Source: JBBROS01 sp965213845 (GTDB lineage Bacteria > Pseudomonadota > Alphaproteobacteria > Acetobacterales > Acetobacteraceae). Taken from it: a DNA stretch of 64,000 bases. Location of the stretch: assembly GCA_965213845.1 (NCBI GenBank), contig CBDCAI010000004.1, positions 620,001-684,000 of the forward strand, given 5' to 3'. The stretch's first letter is position 1. Each line of letters begins with the position of its first letter. The position numbers and the translations under genes are program-made. Positions 7,190 to 15,731 of the stretch are shown one piece after another. The notes under the pieces were generated by a model. It did not search any database. It had not been told where the DNA came from and was given only the letters and a program-made list of their open reading frames with translations.

Positions 7190-8702
7190 GCTCGATCTCG
7201 TGCACCAGGTCGATCTCCCAGCTCAGGTAGGCGTGCATCGCTTCCTCCACGCCCGAGTTCCGGTCGTAGGGCCGCAGGTAGAAATCGGCGCAGTCCTCGT
7301 CTGCAGGGCTGGTGCGGTCCGCGGACAGCGCGCCGCCCCGCGCGACCCATCCGGCCGTTCCGCCCGCCAGCACCTCCACCGGCGCCGCCGTCAATCCCTG
7401 CGCCTCCGCCACGGCCATCGCTGCCAGCACGCCGTCGGGCGAGGTGACGACGACCCGGTCGGCCTCGAGCAGGGCCGCCTGCAACCGGTCGAGCCGCGTT
7501 CGGATCGCCCAGACCGCCCCCGGGATATGCCCGGCCCGGAAATCGACGCTGCGGGCCATGTCGATGACCAGCGCCCCATCGACGGTGTCGGTCGTGTCGG
7601 CCGCCGGCTTCGCTGGCGTGGGCGCCGGCACGTCTTCCAGCCCGTCCAGCCCGGCCTCGACGACGAAGACGTCGCGGTGCCCCATCTGCCGCAGCCAGGC
7701 CGCCGACATCCGCGCCCGCACCCCGTCATCGTCCAGCAAGGCGATGCGGGCACCACGGACGGCGATCCATTGATCCGTCCCCTGCACCAGCTGCCCGCCT
7801 GGGGCGCTTCGACTGCCGGGCCGGTGCCGGCCCGCGTACTCGCCGGGGCTCCGCACATCCAGCACATAGAGGGTGCGGTCCGGGTCCTCCTCGAACCGCA
7901 CGAGGTCGAGCGGACCGATCACCCCGACGCCGGAGGCCTCGGCAAACCCTGTCGCCCGCTCGAGCGCCAGGGCGGCGGTGCGCGGCGTCCCCGGCGCATA
8001 CTGCGCCGTATCGCCCCGTGACACCTCCAGCCCGGCAAGCTCCCATCCCATCGTCCCGTTCCGCAGCGCCACGACAGGGTTCGGCACCCCGGCCCGGCGC
8101 AGGCTCTCGGCCCCCATGATGCTGCGGGTCCGCCCGGCGCAGTTGACGACGATCGTCGTCGCCGGGTCCGGCACCATGTCGGCGATCCGGTAGGCGAGCT
8201 CGCCACCCGGGACATTGATCGCCGTCGGGATGGACATGCGATGGAACTCGTCCATCGGGCGGCTGTCGAGCACCACCATGTCGCGGCCCGCGTCCATCCA
8301 GGCCTTCAGCTCCGTCGCATCGACGCTCTCTGTGCCGTAATGATGCTCGACCCATTCGCCGAAGGCCTTGCTGGGAACGTTGACGCCCGTGAACACCACG
8401 AACCCAGCCGCCGCCCAGCCGGGCGTGCCGCCGTCCAGCACATGCACGTCGGCAGCGCCCCGCGCCTCCAGCATCGCCGCCAGCCGTGCGGCCAGCCCCT
8501 CCCCGCCATCGACGCACACGATCCGGGTGCCGATCCGCGGCAGCACAACCGGGATGCGCAGCTCGGCCCGCGAAAGCGGGCACGGGACCGCCCAGAACAG
8601 GTGACCGGCGCCGAACTCGCCCTCCTCCCGCGCATCGAGGATGGCGAGCTCCCCCCCATCCCCGATCCAGCCGCGCAGGGTCGCCGGGTCGATCGACCGC
8701 AT
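7161..8702 (-). CDS. Four-domain rhodanese-like sulfurtransferase
   Basis: This 513-residue cytosolic protein is built of four tandem rhodanese-like domains, at about 1-105, 125-235, 265-350 and 370-465. Domain 2 has a canonical active-site loop with Cys188 (NCAGRTRS) and is probably the catalytic one. Domain 1 has a cysteine at the equivalent place (Cys63, VCVDGGEG) but an atypical loop. Domains 3 and 4 have no cysteine at that position (LLDDDG, VTSPDG) and look non-catalytic. Each domain keeps the upstream LDxR/LDVRSPGEY and GGxxGW-type elements. It directly follows a cysteine-dioxygenase-like gene with no gap, so a joint role in cysteine sulfur handling is likely: the dioxygenase makes cysteine sulfinate or a related product, and the rhodanese moves sulfane sulfur. 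Confidence 0.9.
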   Translation of the reverse strand: MRSIDPATLRGWIGDGGELAILDAREEGEFGAGHLFWAVPCPLSRAELRIPVVLPRIGTRIVCVDGGEGLAARLAAMLEARGAADVHVLDGGTPGWAAAGFVVFTGVNVPSKAFGEWVEHHYGTESVDATELKAWMDAGRDMVVLDSRPMDEFHRMSIPTAINVPGGELAYRIADMVPDPATTIVVNCAGRTRSIMGAESLRRAGVPNPVVALRNGTMGWELAGLEVSRGDTAQYAPGTPRTAALALERATGFAEASGVGVIGPLDLVRFEEDPDRTLYVLDVRSPGEYAGRHRPGSRSAPGGQLVQGTDQWIAVRGARIALLDDDGVRARMSAAWLRQMGHRDVFVVEAGLDGLEDVPAPTPAKPAADTTDTVDGALVIDMARSVDFRAGHIPGAVWAIRTRLDRLQAALLEADRVVVTSPDGVLAAMAVAEAQGLTAAPVEVLAGGTAGWVARGGALSADRTSPADEDCADFYLRPYDRNSGVEEAMHAYLSWEIDLVHEIERDGTVAFGV

Positions 8703-9311
8703 TTACCGGTTCGCTGTCGGTGTCATGAATGCCTTGTTGTACGGCTGGACCGTGTTCTGCTCCAGGTCGAAGCCCTGCCGCGTGTCCAGACGCTCCAGCG
8801 CCAGGCCGTAGCAGTGCAGGTGCCGGGTGCTGGACGTGCCGCTGGTATGGATGGAGTGGATGTCCTCGGGCATCAGGGCGATCCCGGTCCCGGGCTCGAC
8901 CATGACCTCCCGCACCTGCTCGAGCTTCGCATGCCCCTCCTGCGCCCCATCGTCGACGCGGCGATAGACCTTGTTGAGCTCCTGCCCCTCGACGGCGGTG
9001 ACGACGGCCCAGGTGGTATGGTCGTGCGGCTTGGAGCTGTTGCCCGGGTTCAGCGCCAACATATAGAGGGCGAAGCGGCCATCCGGGTCCTCCTGCAGCA
9101 GATAGCGCTTGGACCCCTTCTCGCCAGCCGGCGGCGGCGGGAACTCCGCGGCGGGAAACAGGCTCTCCTGGGCGGCCAGCTTCAGCATCTCGGCCTTGAT
9201 GGCGTCCAACGCCGGGCGGGTGACACCCTGGCCCTGCTCGATTTCCTTGACCCGGCCCATGGTCGCGGCAACGGCGGCGGTGCGGGCGGGAGACATGGCG
9301 GAGGCGTTCAT
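8703..9311 (-). CDS. Cysteine dioxygenase type I-like protein
   Basis: This is a 202-residue cupin-fold enzyme of the cysteine dioxygenase family. The three iron-binding histidines fit His96 and His98 (KPHDHTTW) and His152 (PEDIHSIH). The family oxidises cysteine (or 3-mercaptopropionate in related enzymes) to the sulfinate with O2 and non-haem iron. The bacterial type is usually about 200 residues, as here. The stop codon abuts the start of the four-domain rhodanese gene, so they form one transcription unit. This pair sits between comF and the divergent methyltransferase, genes that are often close neighbours in related genomes, which may mark an insertion. Whether the substrate is cysteine or another thiol is not resolved. 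Confidence 0.85.
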   Translation of the reverse strand: MNASAMSPARTAAVAATMGRVKEIEQGQGVTRPALDAIKAEMLKLAAQESLFPAAEFPPPPAGEKGSKRYLLQEDPDGRFALYMLALNPGNSSKPHDHTTWAVVTAVEGQELNKVYRRVDDGAQEGHAKLEQVREVMVEPGTGIALMPEDIHSIHTSGTSSTRHLHCYGLALERLDTRQGFDLEQNTVQPYNKAFMTPTANR

Positions 9312-9402
9312 GGCGGTTCCCCTGGTTGCTTGGCATCAGGCTACTGCCGCGCGGCCCGTCCGGTCAAAGCCGGCTCTGTTCAAATCCGTCCCTGAGCAAC
9401 AC

Positions 9403-10254
9403 ATGGCACGCATGGCCATTGCCCCGATCGGTGCCGCATCCCCTCCGACGATCTTTGATCGGCTCGCGGTCCGGCGGCATCGCGACCGCGCCGCCCCTGG
9501 CGTGCACCGGGTCCATGACGTGCTGCGCGACGTGGCGGACCGCCTGCTGGACCGGCTGGACGACACGACCGCCGTCTTCACGCAGGCGCTGGATGTCGGC
9601 GGTCGCGGGGTCGTTGCACCCCTGTTGCGCGTTCGCGGTCTCGATGTGGTCAGCTGCGACCTGTCCCCGGCCATGGCCGGGACGAATGGCGGCCCCGCCG
9701 TGGCCGCCGACGAGGAACGGCTTCCCTTCGGGCCCGGCACCTTCGACCTGGTCGTCGCCAACCTGTCGCTGCATTGGATCAACGATCTGCCTGGGGCGCT
9801 GATCCAGCTGCGCACCACGCTCCGCCCCGGCGGCCTGTTCCTGGCCAGCGTCCCGGCCCTGGGAACGCTGGCCACGCTGCGAACGGCCCTGACCGAAGCC
9901 GAGGCCGGGATCACGGGCGGTGCCGCGCCCCGGGTTTCCCCCTTCCCGGACCTGGGCGACCTCGCCGGCCTGATGCAGCGGGCCGGGTTCGAACTGCCCG
10001 TCGTGGACGTGGACGAGATCACGTTGGCCTACGCTGATCCGTTGGCCCTGTTGCGGGACCTGCGCGCCGCTGGGGAAGGCAACGCTGTCGATGCCCGATC
10101 GCGCACCACGGTGCCCGGCCGCCTGTTCCCGCTGGCGCTTGCGTCCATGCCGACGATCGACGGGCGGGTCGTCGCGCGCCTCAGGATCGGCACGATGACC
10201 GGCTTCGCGAGGGGCGCAGTATCGGAAGTGGCGCAGTCTGCCTTGACACTGTGA
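9403..10254 (+). CDS. SAM-dependent methyltransferase, BioC/NDUFAF5-like
   Basis: This 283-residue class I methyltransferase has the IFDRLAVRRHRDRAA N-terminal region typical of the alphaproteobacterial BioC-like/NDUFAF5 group. SAM motif I is degenerate (ALDVGGRGV), and LSLHWINDLPG followed by LRPGGLFLASV are the post-motif strands. Mitochondrial NDUFAF5 hydroxylates an arginine of complex I; the bacterial relatives may act on complex I or in biotin synthesis, and which applies here is not decided. The ATG at 9403 was chosen because the conserved region begins soon after it. The reading frame extends upstream into the divergent dioxygenase gene but that part has no matching domain. It is divergent from the dioxygenase-rhodanese-comF unit. 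Confidence 0.8.
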   Translation: MARMAIAPIGAASPPTIFDRLAVRRHRDRAAPGVHRVHDVLRDVADRLLDRLDDTTAVFTQALDVGGRGVVAPLLRVRGLDVVSCDLSPAMAGTNGGPAVAADEERLPFGPGTFDLVVANLSLHWINDLPGALIQLRTTLRPGGLFLASVPALGTLATLRTALTEAEAGITGGAAPRVSPFPDLGDLAGLMQRAGFELPVVDVDEITLAYADPLALLRDLRAAGEGNAVDARSRTTVPGRLFPLALASMPTIDGRVVARLRIGTMTGFARGAVSEVAQSALTL

Positions 10255-10299
10255 CGACCCGCCGGTAGCAAGCCCGCGCCTACCGAAAGGGGGGCGGAC

Positions 10300-10596
10300 A
10301 TGACGGACGACAACGGATCGTTCGACGAACGGCTGCGTTCGGCGCAGAAGCGGCAGCAGGATCAGCAGCCGGTTCCGGCAGCGGACACGGGCGGGAACCC
10401 GAGCCCCATGGGGATCGGCGTTCGCGTGGGCGTCGAGCTGGTGGCGGCAATGGCCGTCTCGGTGGCGATCGGCTGGGGTCTCGACCGTTGGCTGGGCACG
10501 ACGCCTTGGCTGGTCGGGGTGTTCGTGCTTCTGGGCGGTGCGGCAGGTGTGGCGAACGTGTGGCGGCTGATGATGCCGCCGTCGCGGAAGGTTTGA
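10300..10596 (+). CDS. atpI: F0F1 ATP synthase assembly protein AtpI
   Basis: This is a 98-residue membrane protein of the AtpI family. Two hydrophobic helices (about residues 40-57 and 65-86) are joined by a short loop with GWGLDRWLGTTPW, the family hallmark. The N-terminal third is hydrophilic. AtpI aids assembly of the c-ring and is normally the first gene of the F0 operon, as here. A strong AAAGGGGGG sequence precedes the ATG. The next gene, atpB, begins 14 bp after its stop. Confidence 0.92.
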   Translation: MTDDNGSFDERLRSAQKRQQDQQPVPAADTGGNPSPMGIGVRVGVELVAAMAVSVAIGWGLDRWLGTTPWLVGVFVLLGGAAGVANVWRLMMPPSRKV

Positions 10597-10610
10597 GCGA
10601 GGACAAGGTT

Positions 10611-11363
10611 TTGGCGACCGAATCGAAGATCGACGCACTCGGGCAGTTCGAACTGCACACCGCCCTTGGGCCGCTCGGCCGCTCGGTCAACTTCACGCAG
10701 TCCAATGTCATGATGCTCGTGGCATCGGCCCTGATCCTGCTGATCCTGTATATCGGCATGAAGCCGCGCGCCGTCGTTCCCGGCCGCATGCAGTCGCTGG
10801 CCGAGATCTGCTACGGCGGCATCATGTCCATGACGGTCGGCAGCATCGGCGAGGAAGGCCGCCGCTTCTTCCCGTTCATCTTCACCTTGTTCTTCTTCGT
10901 GCTGATGGGCAACCTGTTGGGCCTGCTGCCCTACTCGTTCACCTACACGAGCCATATCGCGGTGACATTCGGCCTGGCCCTGCTCGTCATCGTCATCACG
11001 ACGGTTGTCGCGCTGCGCATCCATGGGCTGCACTTCTTCAGCTACTTCTTTCCCGAAGGCGCACCGAAGCTGCTGGCACCGCTGATCATCCCGATCGAGG
11101 TGATCTCCTATCTGTCGCGGCCCGTCTCGCTGGCCATCCGGCTTTTCGCCAACATGGTGGCCGGGCACGTGATGTTCGAGGTCTTCGCCACCTTTGTGGT
11201 GCTGCTGGCCGGTGCCGGCGCGCTGGGCACGGCCGCCGGCATCGTGCCGATGGCATTGAACGTCGTCCTGGTCGGGTTCGAATTGCTGGTGGCCGCTCTG
11301 CAGGCCTATGTGTTCGCCATCCTGACCTGCATCTACCTGCACGACGCGGTGCATCTGCACTAG
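10611..11363 (+). CDS. atpB: ATP synthase F0 subunit a
   Basis: This is the proton-channel subunit a of F-type ATP synthase, 250 residues, in the inner membrane. Landmarks are FELHTALGPL at the N-terminus, GNLLGLLPYSF, the essential-arginine helix SLAIRLFANMVAGH, and the C-terminal FELLVAALQAYVFAILTCIYLHDA. The start chosen is TTG at 10611, preceded by GAGG and AAGG sequences. No ATG lies at the expected N-terminus, and the usual first residues of the family (MATESKID-like) begin exactly here. It is co-transcribed with atpI and atpE. Confidence 0.95.
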   Translation: MATESKIDALGQFELHTALGPLGRSVNFTQSNVMMLVASALILLILYIGMKPRAVVPGRMQSLAEICYGGIMSMTVGSIGEEGRRFFPFIFTLFFFVLMGNLLGLLPYSFTYTSHIAVTFGLALLVIVITTVVALRIHGLHFFSYFFPEGAPKLLAPLIIPIEVISYLSRPVSLAIRLFANMVAGHVMFEVFATFVVLLAGAGALGTAAGIVPMALNVVLVGFELLVAALQAYVFAILTCIYLHDAVHLH

Positions 11364-11438
11364 CGGCGACGCGGACCCCTCCACCCCGCTTCACTCACCC
11401 CGGCCCACTCGGCCGGGTCCATCAAGAAGGATAGTAAA

Positions 11439-11663
11439 ATGGAAGTCGCTGCTGCAAAGGCCCTCGGGGCCGGCCTCGCTGTGATCGCGCTCGCGGGCGT
11501 CGGCATCGGCATCGGCAATATCTTCGCAGCCATGGTCTCCTCGGTGGCCCGCAACCCGTCCGCGCGCGACGCCGTGTTCCCCATCGGGATCCTGGGCTTC
11601 GCGTTGACGGAGGCCGTCGCGCTGTTCGCCCTGCTGATCGCGTTCCTGATCCTGTTCACCTGA
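11439..11663 (+). CDS. atpE: ATP synthase F0 subunit c
   Basis: This 74-residue proteolipid forms the rotating c-ring. It is a two-helix hairpin with the glycine-rich first helix (GVGIGIGN, about 20-27), the polar loop ARNPSARD, and the ion-binding carboxylate Glu58 in ALTEAVALFALLIAF. The length and Glu (not Asp) are typical for alphaproteobacteria, and the residues around Glu58 fit proton rather than sodium coupling. A 75-bp gap separates it from atpB. Confidence 0.97.
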   Translation: MEVAAAKALGAGLAVIALAGVGIGIGNIFAAMVSSVARNPSARDAVFPIGILGFALTEAVALFALLIAFLILFT

Positions 11664-11722
11664 TCGGGCTGGCGGGGCCGCCGCGCCCCGCCCCTTCTCC
11701 AACTTGGTGACAGGGACACTCG

Positions 11723-12220
11723 ATGCCCCAGCTTGACTTCCAAAATCCACTGACGATCGCCCAGGTCGTCTGGATGGCACTGATCTTCGGGGCGTTGTAC
11801 CTGTTGCTCGCCCGCTGGGCGCTGCCGCAGGTCGCCGGAGTGCTGGATGAACGCGCGGCCCGAATCGAAGGTGACCTCGGCGTCGCCCGCCTTGCCAAAA
11901 GCGAGGCCGATGCCGCGATCGCCGAGCTTCAGGACGCGACCCGGCGGGCCAGCACCGAATCCCAGGCGGCCATCGCCGCCTCCGTGGCCCAGGCCAAGGG
12001 GGAGGCGGCCGAGCAGTCGCGCCTGGCCAACGAGAAGCTCGACACCCAGCTCGCCCAGGCCGAGCAGCGCATCCTGGCTGCACGGACGGCCGCGTTGGGC
12101 GCCTTGCGCGACGTGGCGACGGAAACCGCCGCAGCGGTGGTCGCCCGGCTGACGGGAATGCCGGCGGAACCGGGCATCGTCGACAGCGCAGTCGGCCGCG
12201 TGCTCGCGGCACGAGGATAG
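11723..12220 (+). CDS. ATP synthase F0 subunit b' (peripheral stalk)
   Basis: This is a 165-residue peripheral stalk subunit. One N-terminal membrane helix (VVWMALIFGALYLLLARWALP) is followed by a long alanine/glutamate-rich helical region that would form the right-handed coiled coil with subunit b. Having two different b-type genes in a row is characteristic of alphaproteobacteria and other photosynthetic or related lineages. A GGTGACAGGGA ribosome-binding region precedes the ATG. The gene ends 8 bp before atpF. Confidence 0.93.
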   Translation: MPQLDFQNPLTIAQVVWMALIFGALYLLLARWALPQVAGVLDERAARIEGDLGVARLAKSEADAAIAELQDATRRASTESQAAIAASVAQAKGEAAEQSRLANEKLDTQLAQAEQRILAARTAALGALRDVATETAAAVVARLTGMPAEPGIVDSAVGRVLAARG

Positions 12221-12228
12221 GACTGCAG

Positions 12229-12747
12229 ATGGAACATCATCACGAGAGCCTGATGGCGGACCCCCGTTTCTGGGTCGGTGTCGCGTTCGTGCTCTTCTTC
12301 GTCATCTTCGGCCGCAAGCTATGGGCTGCCGTGACCGGCATGCTGGACAAGCGTGCGGTGGCCATCCGGGGTGAGCTCGACGAAGCCGCACGCCTGCGCC
12401 GAGAGGCCGAGATGATGCTCACCGAAGCCAAGACCCGGCGGGAAGCAGCCCTGCTGGAAGCCCAGACCATGCTCGCCCATGCCCGCACCGAAGCCGCCCG
12501 GATGGGTGACGCGGCCCGGGCCGAGGCGGCAACCGCCGCCACCCGGCGCGAACGGATGGCGATGGACCGGATCGCCGCGGCGGAAAAGGCGGCGATCGCG
12601 GACGTCAGGCTCGCTGCGGCCGATGTCGCGGCGCGGGCGGCGGGTGCCGTCATCGCCCAAAGCCTGGGTGCGGACGCCGATGCACGGTTGATCGACGCGG
12701 CCATCCAGAACCTGCCGACGGCCCTCTCGGGCCGGCGGGCGGCCTGA
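12229..12747 (+). CDS. atpF: ATP synthase F0 subunit b (peripheral stalk)
   Basis: This is the 172-residue second stalk subunit. It has a histidine-rich N-terminus, one membrane helix (FWVGVAFVLFFVIFGRKLWA, about 14-33), and then an alanine/arginine/glutamate-rich helix. It pairs with the preceding b' subunit to hold F1 to F0. It is the last gene of the operon; a strong stem-loop follows 31 bp after the stop. The F1 genes (atpHAGDC) are not in the window, as expected for the split arrangement in alphaproteobacteria. Confidence 0.94.
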   Translation: MEHHHESLMADPRFWVGVAFVLFFVIFGRKLWAAVTGMLDKRAVAIRGELDEAARLRREAEMMLTEAKTRREAALLEAQTMLAHARTEAARMGDAARAEAATAATRRERMAMDRIAAAEKAAIADVRLAAADVAARAAGAVIAQSLGADADARLIDAAIQNLPTALSGRRAA

Positions 12748-12777
12748 CGAACGCCGCGTCGCGTTGTTTTTGAGACA

Positions 12778-12800
12778 GGGCGGCCGCGCGGCCGCCCTTT
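12778..12800 (+). terminator. Rho-independent terminator of the F0 operon
   Basis: A perfect 8-bp GC stem (GGGCGGCC pairing with GGCCGCCC, loop GCGC) spans 12778-12797 and is followed by TTT. It lies 31 bp after the atpF stop and closes the atpI-B-E-F'-F unit. The U-tract is short, as is common in high-GC genomes. Confidence 0.75.
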
Positions 12801-12866
12801 GCGCTTTGCAGGACACCAGGCAAACCCTAGTCTGTGCCGGTGTTCTATGACGAGATCGGGGATCTA

Positions 12867-14450
12867 ATGCTTCGAAGGCACCACATCTGGACGACGATCC
12901 TGACCGGAGCCCTGCTTCTGGGAAGCCTGCCCGCCAACGCCGCCAGCTTCCGATGGGCCAACGATGGCGATGCCAACTCGATGGACCCCTATACCCGCAG
13001 CGAAACCTTCCTGCTGACCTTCGCGCAGAACATCTATGATCCGCTCGTCCGCCGGAACCGCGAGCTGAAGGTCGAGCCCGCGCTGGCGGAACGCTGGGAA
13101 CAGCCGGACAGCCGTACCTGGCGCTTCCATCTTCGGCACGGCGTGAAGTTCACCGAAGGCCAGCCCTTCACGGCCGACGACGTCGTGTTCAGCTACAAGC
13201 GCGCGACCGGCCCCGGAAGCCAGATCAACTCGTACTTCCAGGCCGTCAAGGAAGTGAAGAAGATCGACGACTTCACCGTCGACTTCCTGACCTCCGAACC
13301 CGACCCGATCTTCCTCGAAGAGATCACGCAGTGGGTCATCATGTCCAAGGCCTGGTGCGAGGAACACAACTCGCTCGAGGCCGCGGACCTGACCAAGGCC
13401 TCGGAGAACTTCGCGACCCGGCATACCAATGGCACCGGACCGTTCATCCTGGTGCTGCGCGAGCCGGACCGGCGCACCACCCTGAAGAACAACCCGGATT
13501 GGTGGGACAAGCCCGAGCATAACCTGACCGAGGTCACCTTCAACGTCATCGGCAACGCGGCGACCCGGGTGGCCGCCCTGCTCTCCGGCGACGTCGACAT
13601 GATCTACACCGTGCCCCCGCAGGACATGGACCGGCTGGGCCGCACACAGGGCGTGAAGCTCCTCGTCAGCCCGGAACTGCGCACCATCTTCCTGGGGTTC
13701 GACATCGCCAGGCCGGAGCTGCTGAAGTCGGACGTGAAGGGGAAGAACCCCTTCCAGGACAAGCGGGTCCGCCAGGCCTTCTATCAGGCTATCGACATCA
13801 ACGCGATCAAGCAGCGCGTCATGCGCAACCAGTCCCGCCCGACCGGGCTGATGTATGGGCCTGGCGTGAACGGCTTCACCGAAGCGTCGGACGTGCGCTA
13901 CCCCTACGATCCCGAGGCGTCGAAGAAGCTGCTCGCCGAAGCCGGCTACCCCTCCGGGTTCGGCGTGACGCTCGATTGTCCGAACGACCGCTACGTGAAC
14001 GACGAGGCGATCTGCCAGGCGGTGACGGCGATGCTCGCCCGGGCCAACATCAAGATCACCTTGGCCGCGCAGACGCGTCTGAAGTACTTCGCCGAGATCA
14101 GCAATCCCGACTACCGCACCAGCTTCTACATGCTCGGCTGGACCCCCAACACGTATGATGCCCATAACAGCCTGTTCAACCTGCTCGGCTCCCGGAATGG
14201 GATCCGTGGCGTGTTCAACGATGGCGGCTGGTCGAACAAGGCATTCGACGCCTTGCTCGACAAGATTGCCGTCGAGACCGACCCCGCCAAGCGCCAGGCC
14301 GAGATCCTCGAGGCCGACAAGATCGCGCAGGATGACGTCGCGACGATCCCGATGCACCAACAGACGGTGGTCTGGGCCTCGAAGGCCAACATCGAGGTGC
14401 AGCAGCTGGCGGACAACACGTTCCCGCTGCGCTACGTCCGGGTGAAATAG
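12867..14450 (+). CDS. Orphan ABC substrate-binding protein, family 5
   Basis: This is a periplasmic peptide/dipeptide-type solute-binding protein of 527 residues with a Sec signal peptide (hydrophobic residues 8-20, cleavage near ANA-A). Family landmarks are RWANDGDANSMDPYT, ERWEQPDSRTWRFHLRHGV, FTADDVVFS and NPDWWDK. No permease or ATPase gene is adjacent: atpF lies upstream and a convergent kinase gene downstream. It must therefore work with a transporter encoded elsewhere or act as a sensor or chaperone. ATG at 12867 is chosen because the signal peptide begins directly there; the frame extends 11 codons further upstream. Confidence 0.9.
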   Translation: MLRRHHIWTTILTGALLLGSLPANAASFRWANDGDANSMDPYTRSETFLLTFAQNIYDPLVRRNRELKVEPALAERWEQPDSRTWRFHLRHGVKFTEGQPFTADDVVFSYKRATGPGSQINSYFQAVKEVKKIDDFTVDFLTSEPDPIFLEEITQWVIMSKAWCEEHNSLEAADLTKASENFATRHTNGTGPFILVLREPDRRTTLKNNPDWWDKPEHNLTEVTFNVIGNAATRVAALLSGDVDMIYTVPPQDMDRLGRTQGVKLLVSPELRTIFLGFDIARPELLKSDVKGKNPFQDKRVRQAFYQAIDINAIKQRVMRNQSRPTGLMYGPGVNGFTEASDVRYPYDPEASKKLLAEAGYPSGFGVTLDCPNDRYVNDEAICQAVTAMLARANIKITLAAQTRLKYFAEISNPDYRTSFYMLGWTPNTYDAHNSLFNLLGSRNGIRGVFNDGGWSNKAFDALLDKIAVETDPAKRQAEILEADKIAQDDVATIPMHQQTVVWASKANIEVQQLADNTFPLRYVRVK

Positions 14451-14457
14451 ACCGCAT

Positions 14458-14499
14458 CCGCCGCCGCGCGTTCGGCAATGCCGAGCCGTGCGGCGGCGG
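14458..14499. terminator. Bidirectional hairpin between convergent genes
   Basis: A 10-bp perfect GC stem (CCGCCGCCGC at 14458-14467 with GCGGCGGCGG at 14490-14499) encloses a second small hairpin (TCGGC-AAT-GCCGA, 14472-14484). It fills the 57-bp space between the ends of the binding-protein and sensor-kinase genes, so it can terminate transcription from both sides. No clear U-tract is present. Confidence 0.6.
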
Positions 14500-14507
14500 G
14501 TTGGTGG

Positions 14508-15656
14508 TCAGGTCGTGATGGTGACCACGATGCGGCCGTGCGGCACCGTCCCGTCGATCCGGACCGCCTCCTGCGCATTCCCCTTGGCCAATGCCGTGAC
14601 AAGGCGCATGCCCAGGGCCCCGCTGCGCCGTTCCGCACTCTCCGCGAACCCTGGACCCTCGTCCTCCACGGTCACGACAAGGCTCCGGTCCCGCCGGCTC
14701 ACCGTCACGCCGATCTGCCCCGCCCCGTACTTGACCGCGTTGGTCACCAGCTCCGAGACGATCAAGCCCAACGGGGTCAACGTGTCCGCCGGCAGCAGCA
14801 TCGGTTCGACCGTCAAGGCGATCGGCCGATCGGCGACCGACCCGTCCAGCATGGCCCGCATATCCCCCAGCAACCCCTCGAGATAGGCCGCCGCATCGCC
14901 CTCGGCGACCGAGCCACCCTCATAAAGCCGGTGGTGGACGGCCGCGATGCTCATGATCCGCCCGGCCGCGTTGTCGAGATGCGCCCGCGTTTCGTCCGAT
15001 GCACCGCGCGACTGCAAACCCAGGATCGTGCGGACCAGCTGCAGGCTGTTCTTCACCCGATGGTGCACCTCCCGCATCAGCAGGTCCTTGTCCCGCAGCA
15101 GCGCGTCCTTCGCCTCCTCGGACTCCACACGCGCCAGACCTGCTGACAGCACGTTCGCCAGGCTCTGCAGGAACGACGTGTCGGCATGCACGAACTCGTG
15201 CCGGCGCGTGCTGTCCACCTCCAGGACACCATAGGGCGACTGGTTGACCGACCCGATGGTCACGTTGATGGCGCTTTGCACACCATGTTCGGCGAGCATC
15301 GCGGGCACCCTGAACCGGTCCTCCTGCGCCAGATGGTTCGACAGGGTCGGCGTACCCGTGTGGATGGCAAAACCGGCGGGGCTGTCGAGGCCGCTGCCCA
15401 GCGTGCTGTTGCCGACCACGCCGGCATGCCAACCCACCCCCGCCGTAACCAGGAAGTCGTCGACGTCGGGCCGGTATCCCAGCACCTTCGCGAACTCCGT
15501 CCCAAGACCCGCGGCTGCAATCCGACAGGCTTCGTCCAACAACCGCTGGAACGGGCCCGGCGTCAGCGCGAACAGGCCGAAACTCGCTACCAGCTCCTGC
15601 TGGGTCAGCCGCAACGCCGCTTCGTCCATTGTCATCTGTTTCGCTGCCGCAGCCAT
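14508..15656 (-). CDS. Cytosolic sensor histidine kinase, GAF + HisKA_2 + HATPase
   Basis: This 382-residue kinase has no membrane segment. Residues about 40-180 form a GAF-like sensor domain. A HisKA_2-type dimerisation region follows with the phospho-acceptor histidine in MREVHHRVKNSLQL (about 195-208). The C-terminal ATPase domain has an N-box (ELVTNAVKY) and G-boxes (DEGPGF, GALGMRLV). This HWE/HisKA_2 group is abundant in alphaproteobacteria and often takes part in general stress (PhyR) or light signalling. No response regulator is adjacent, so its partner is unknown. It converges on the orphan binding-protein gene. Confidence 0.88.
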   Translation of the reverse strand: MAAAAKQMTMDEAALRLTQQELVASFGLFALTPGPFQRLLDEACRIAAAGLGTEFAKVLGYRPDVDDFLVTAGVGWHAGVVGNSTLGSGLDSPAGFAIHTGTPTLSNHLAQEDRFRVPAMLAEHGVQSAINVTIGSVNQSPYGVLEVDSTRRHEFVHADTSFLQSLANVLSAGLARVESEEAKDALLRDKDLLMREVHHRVKNSLQLVRTILGLQSRGASDETRAHLDNAAGRIMSIAAVHHRLYEGGSVAEGDAAAYLEGLLGDMRAMLDGSVADRPIALTVEPMLLPADTLTPLGLIVSELVTNAVKYGAGQIGVTVSRRDRSLVVTVEDEGPGFAESAERRSGALGMRLVTALAKGNAQEAVRIDGTVPHGRIVVTITT

Positions 15657-15731
15657 CGTCGATCGACCCGCTCTCGTTCGCGTGACCTTACAGCGGCGAT
15701 CCCCGCGATGCCAGGATCATGGGGCAGCGGC

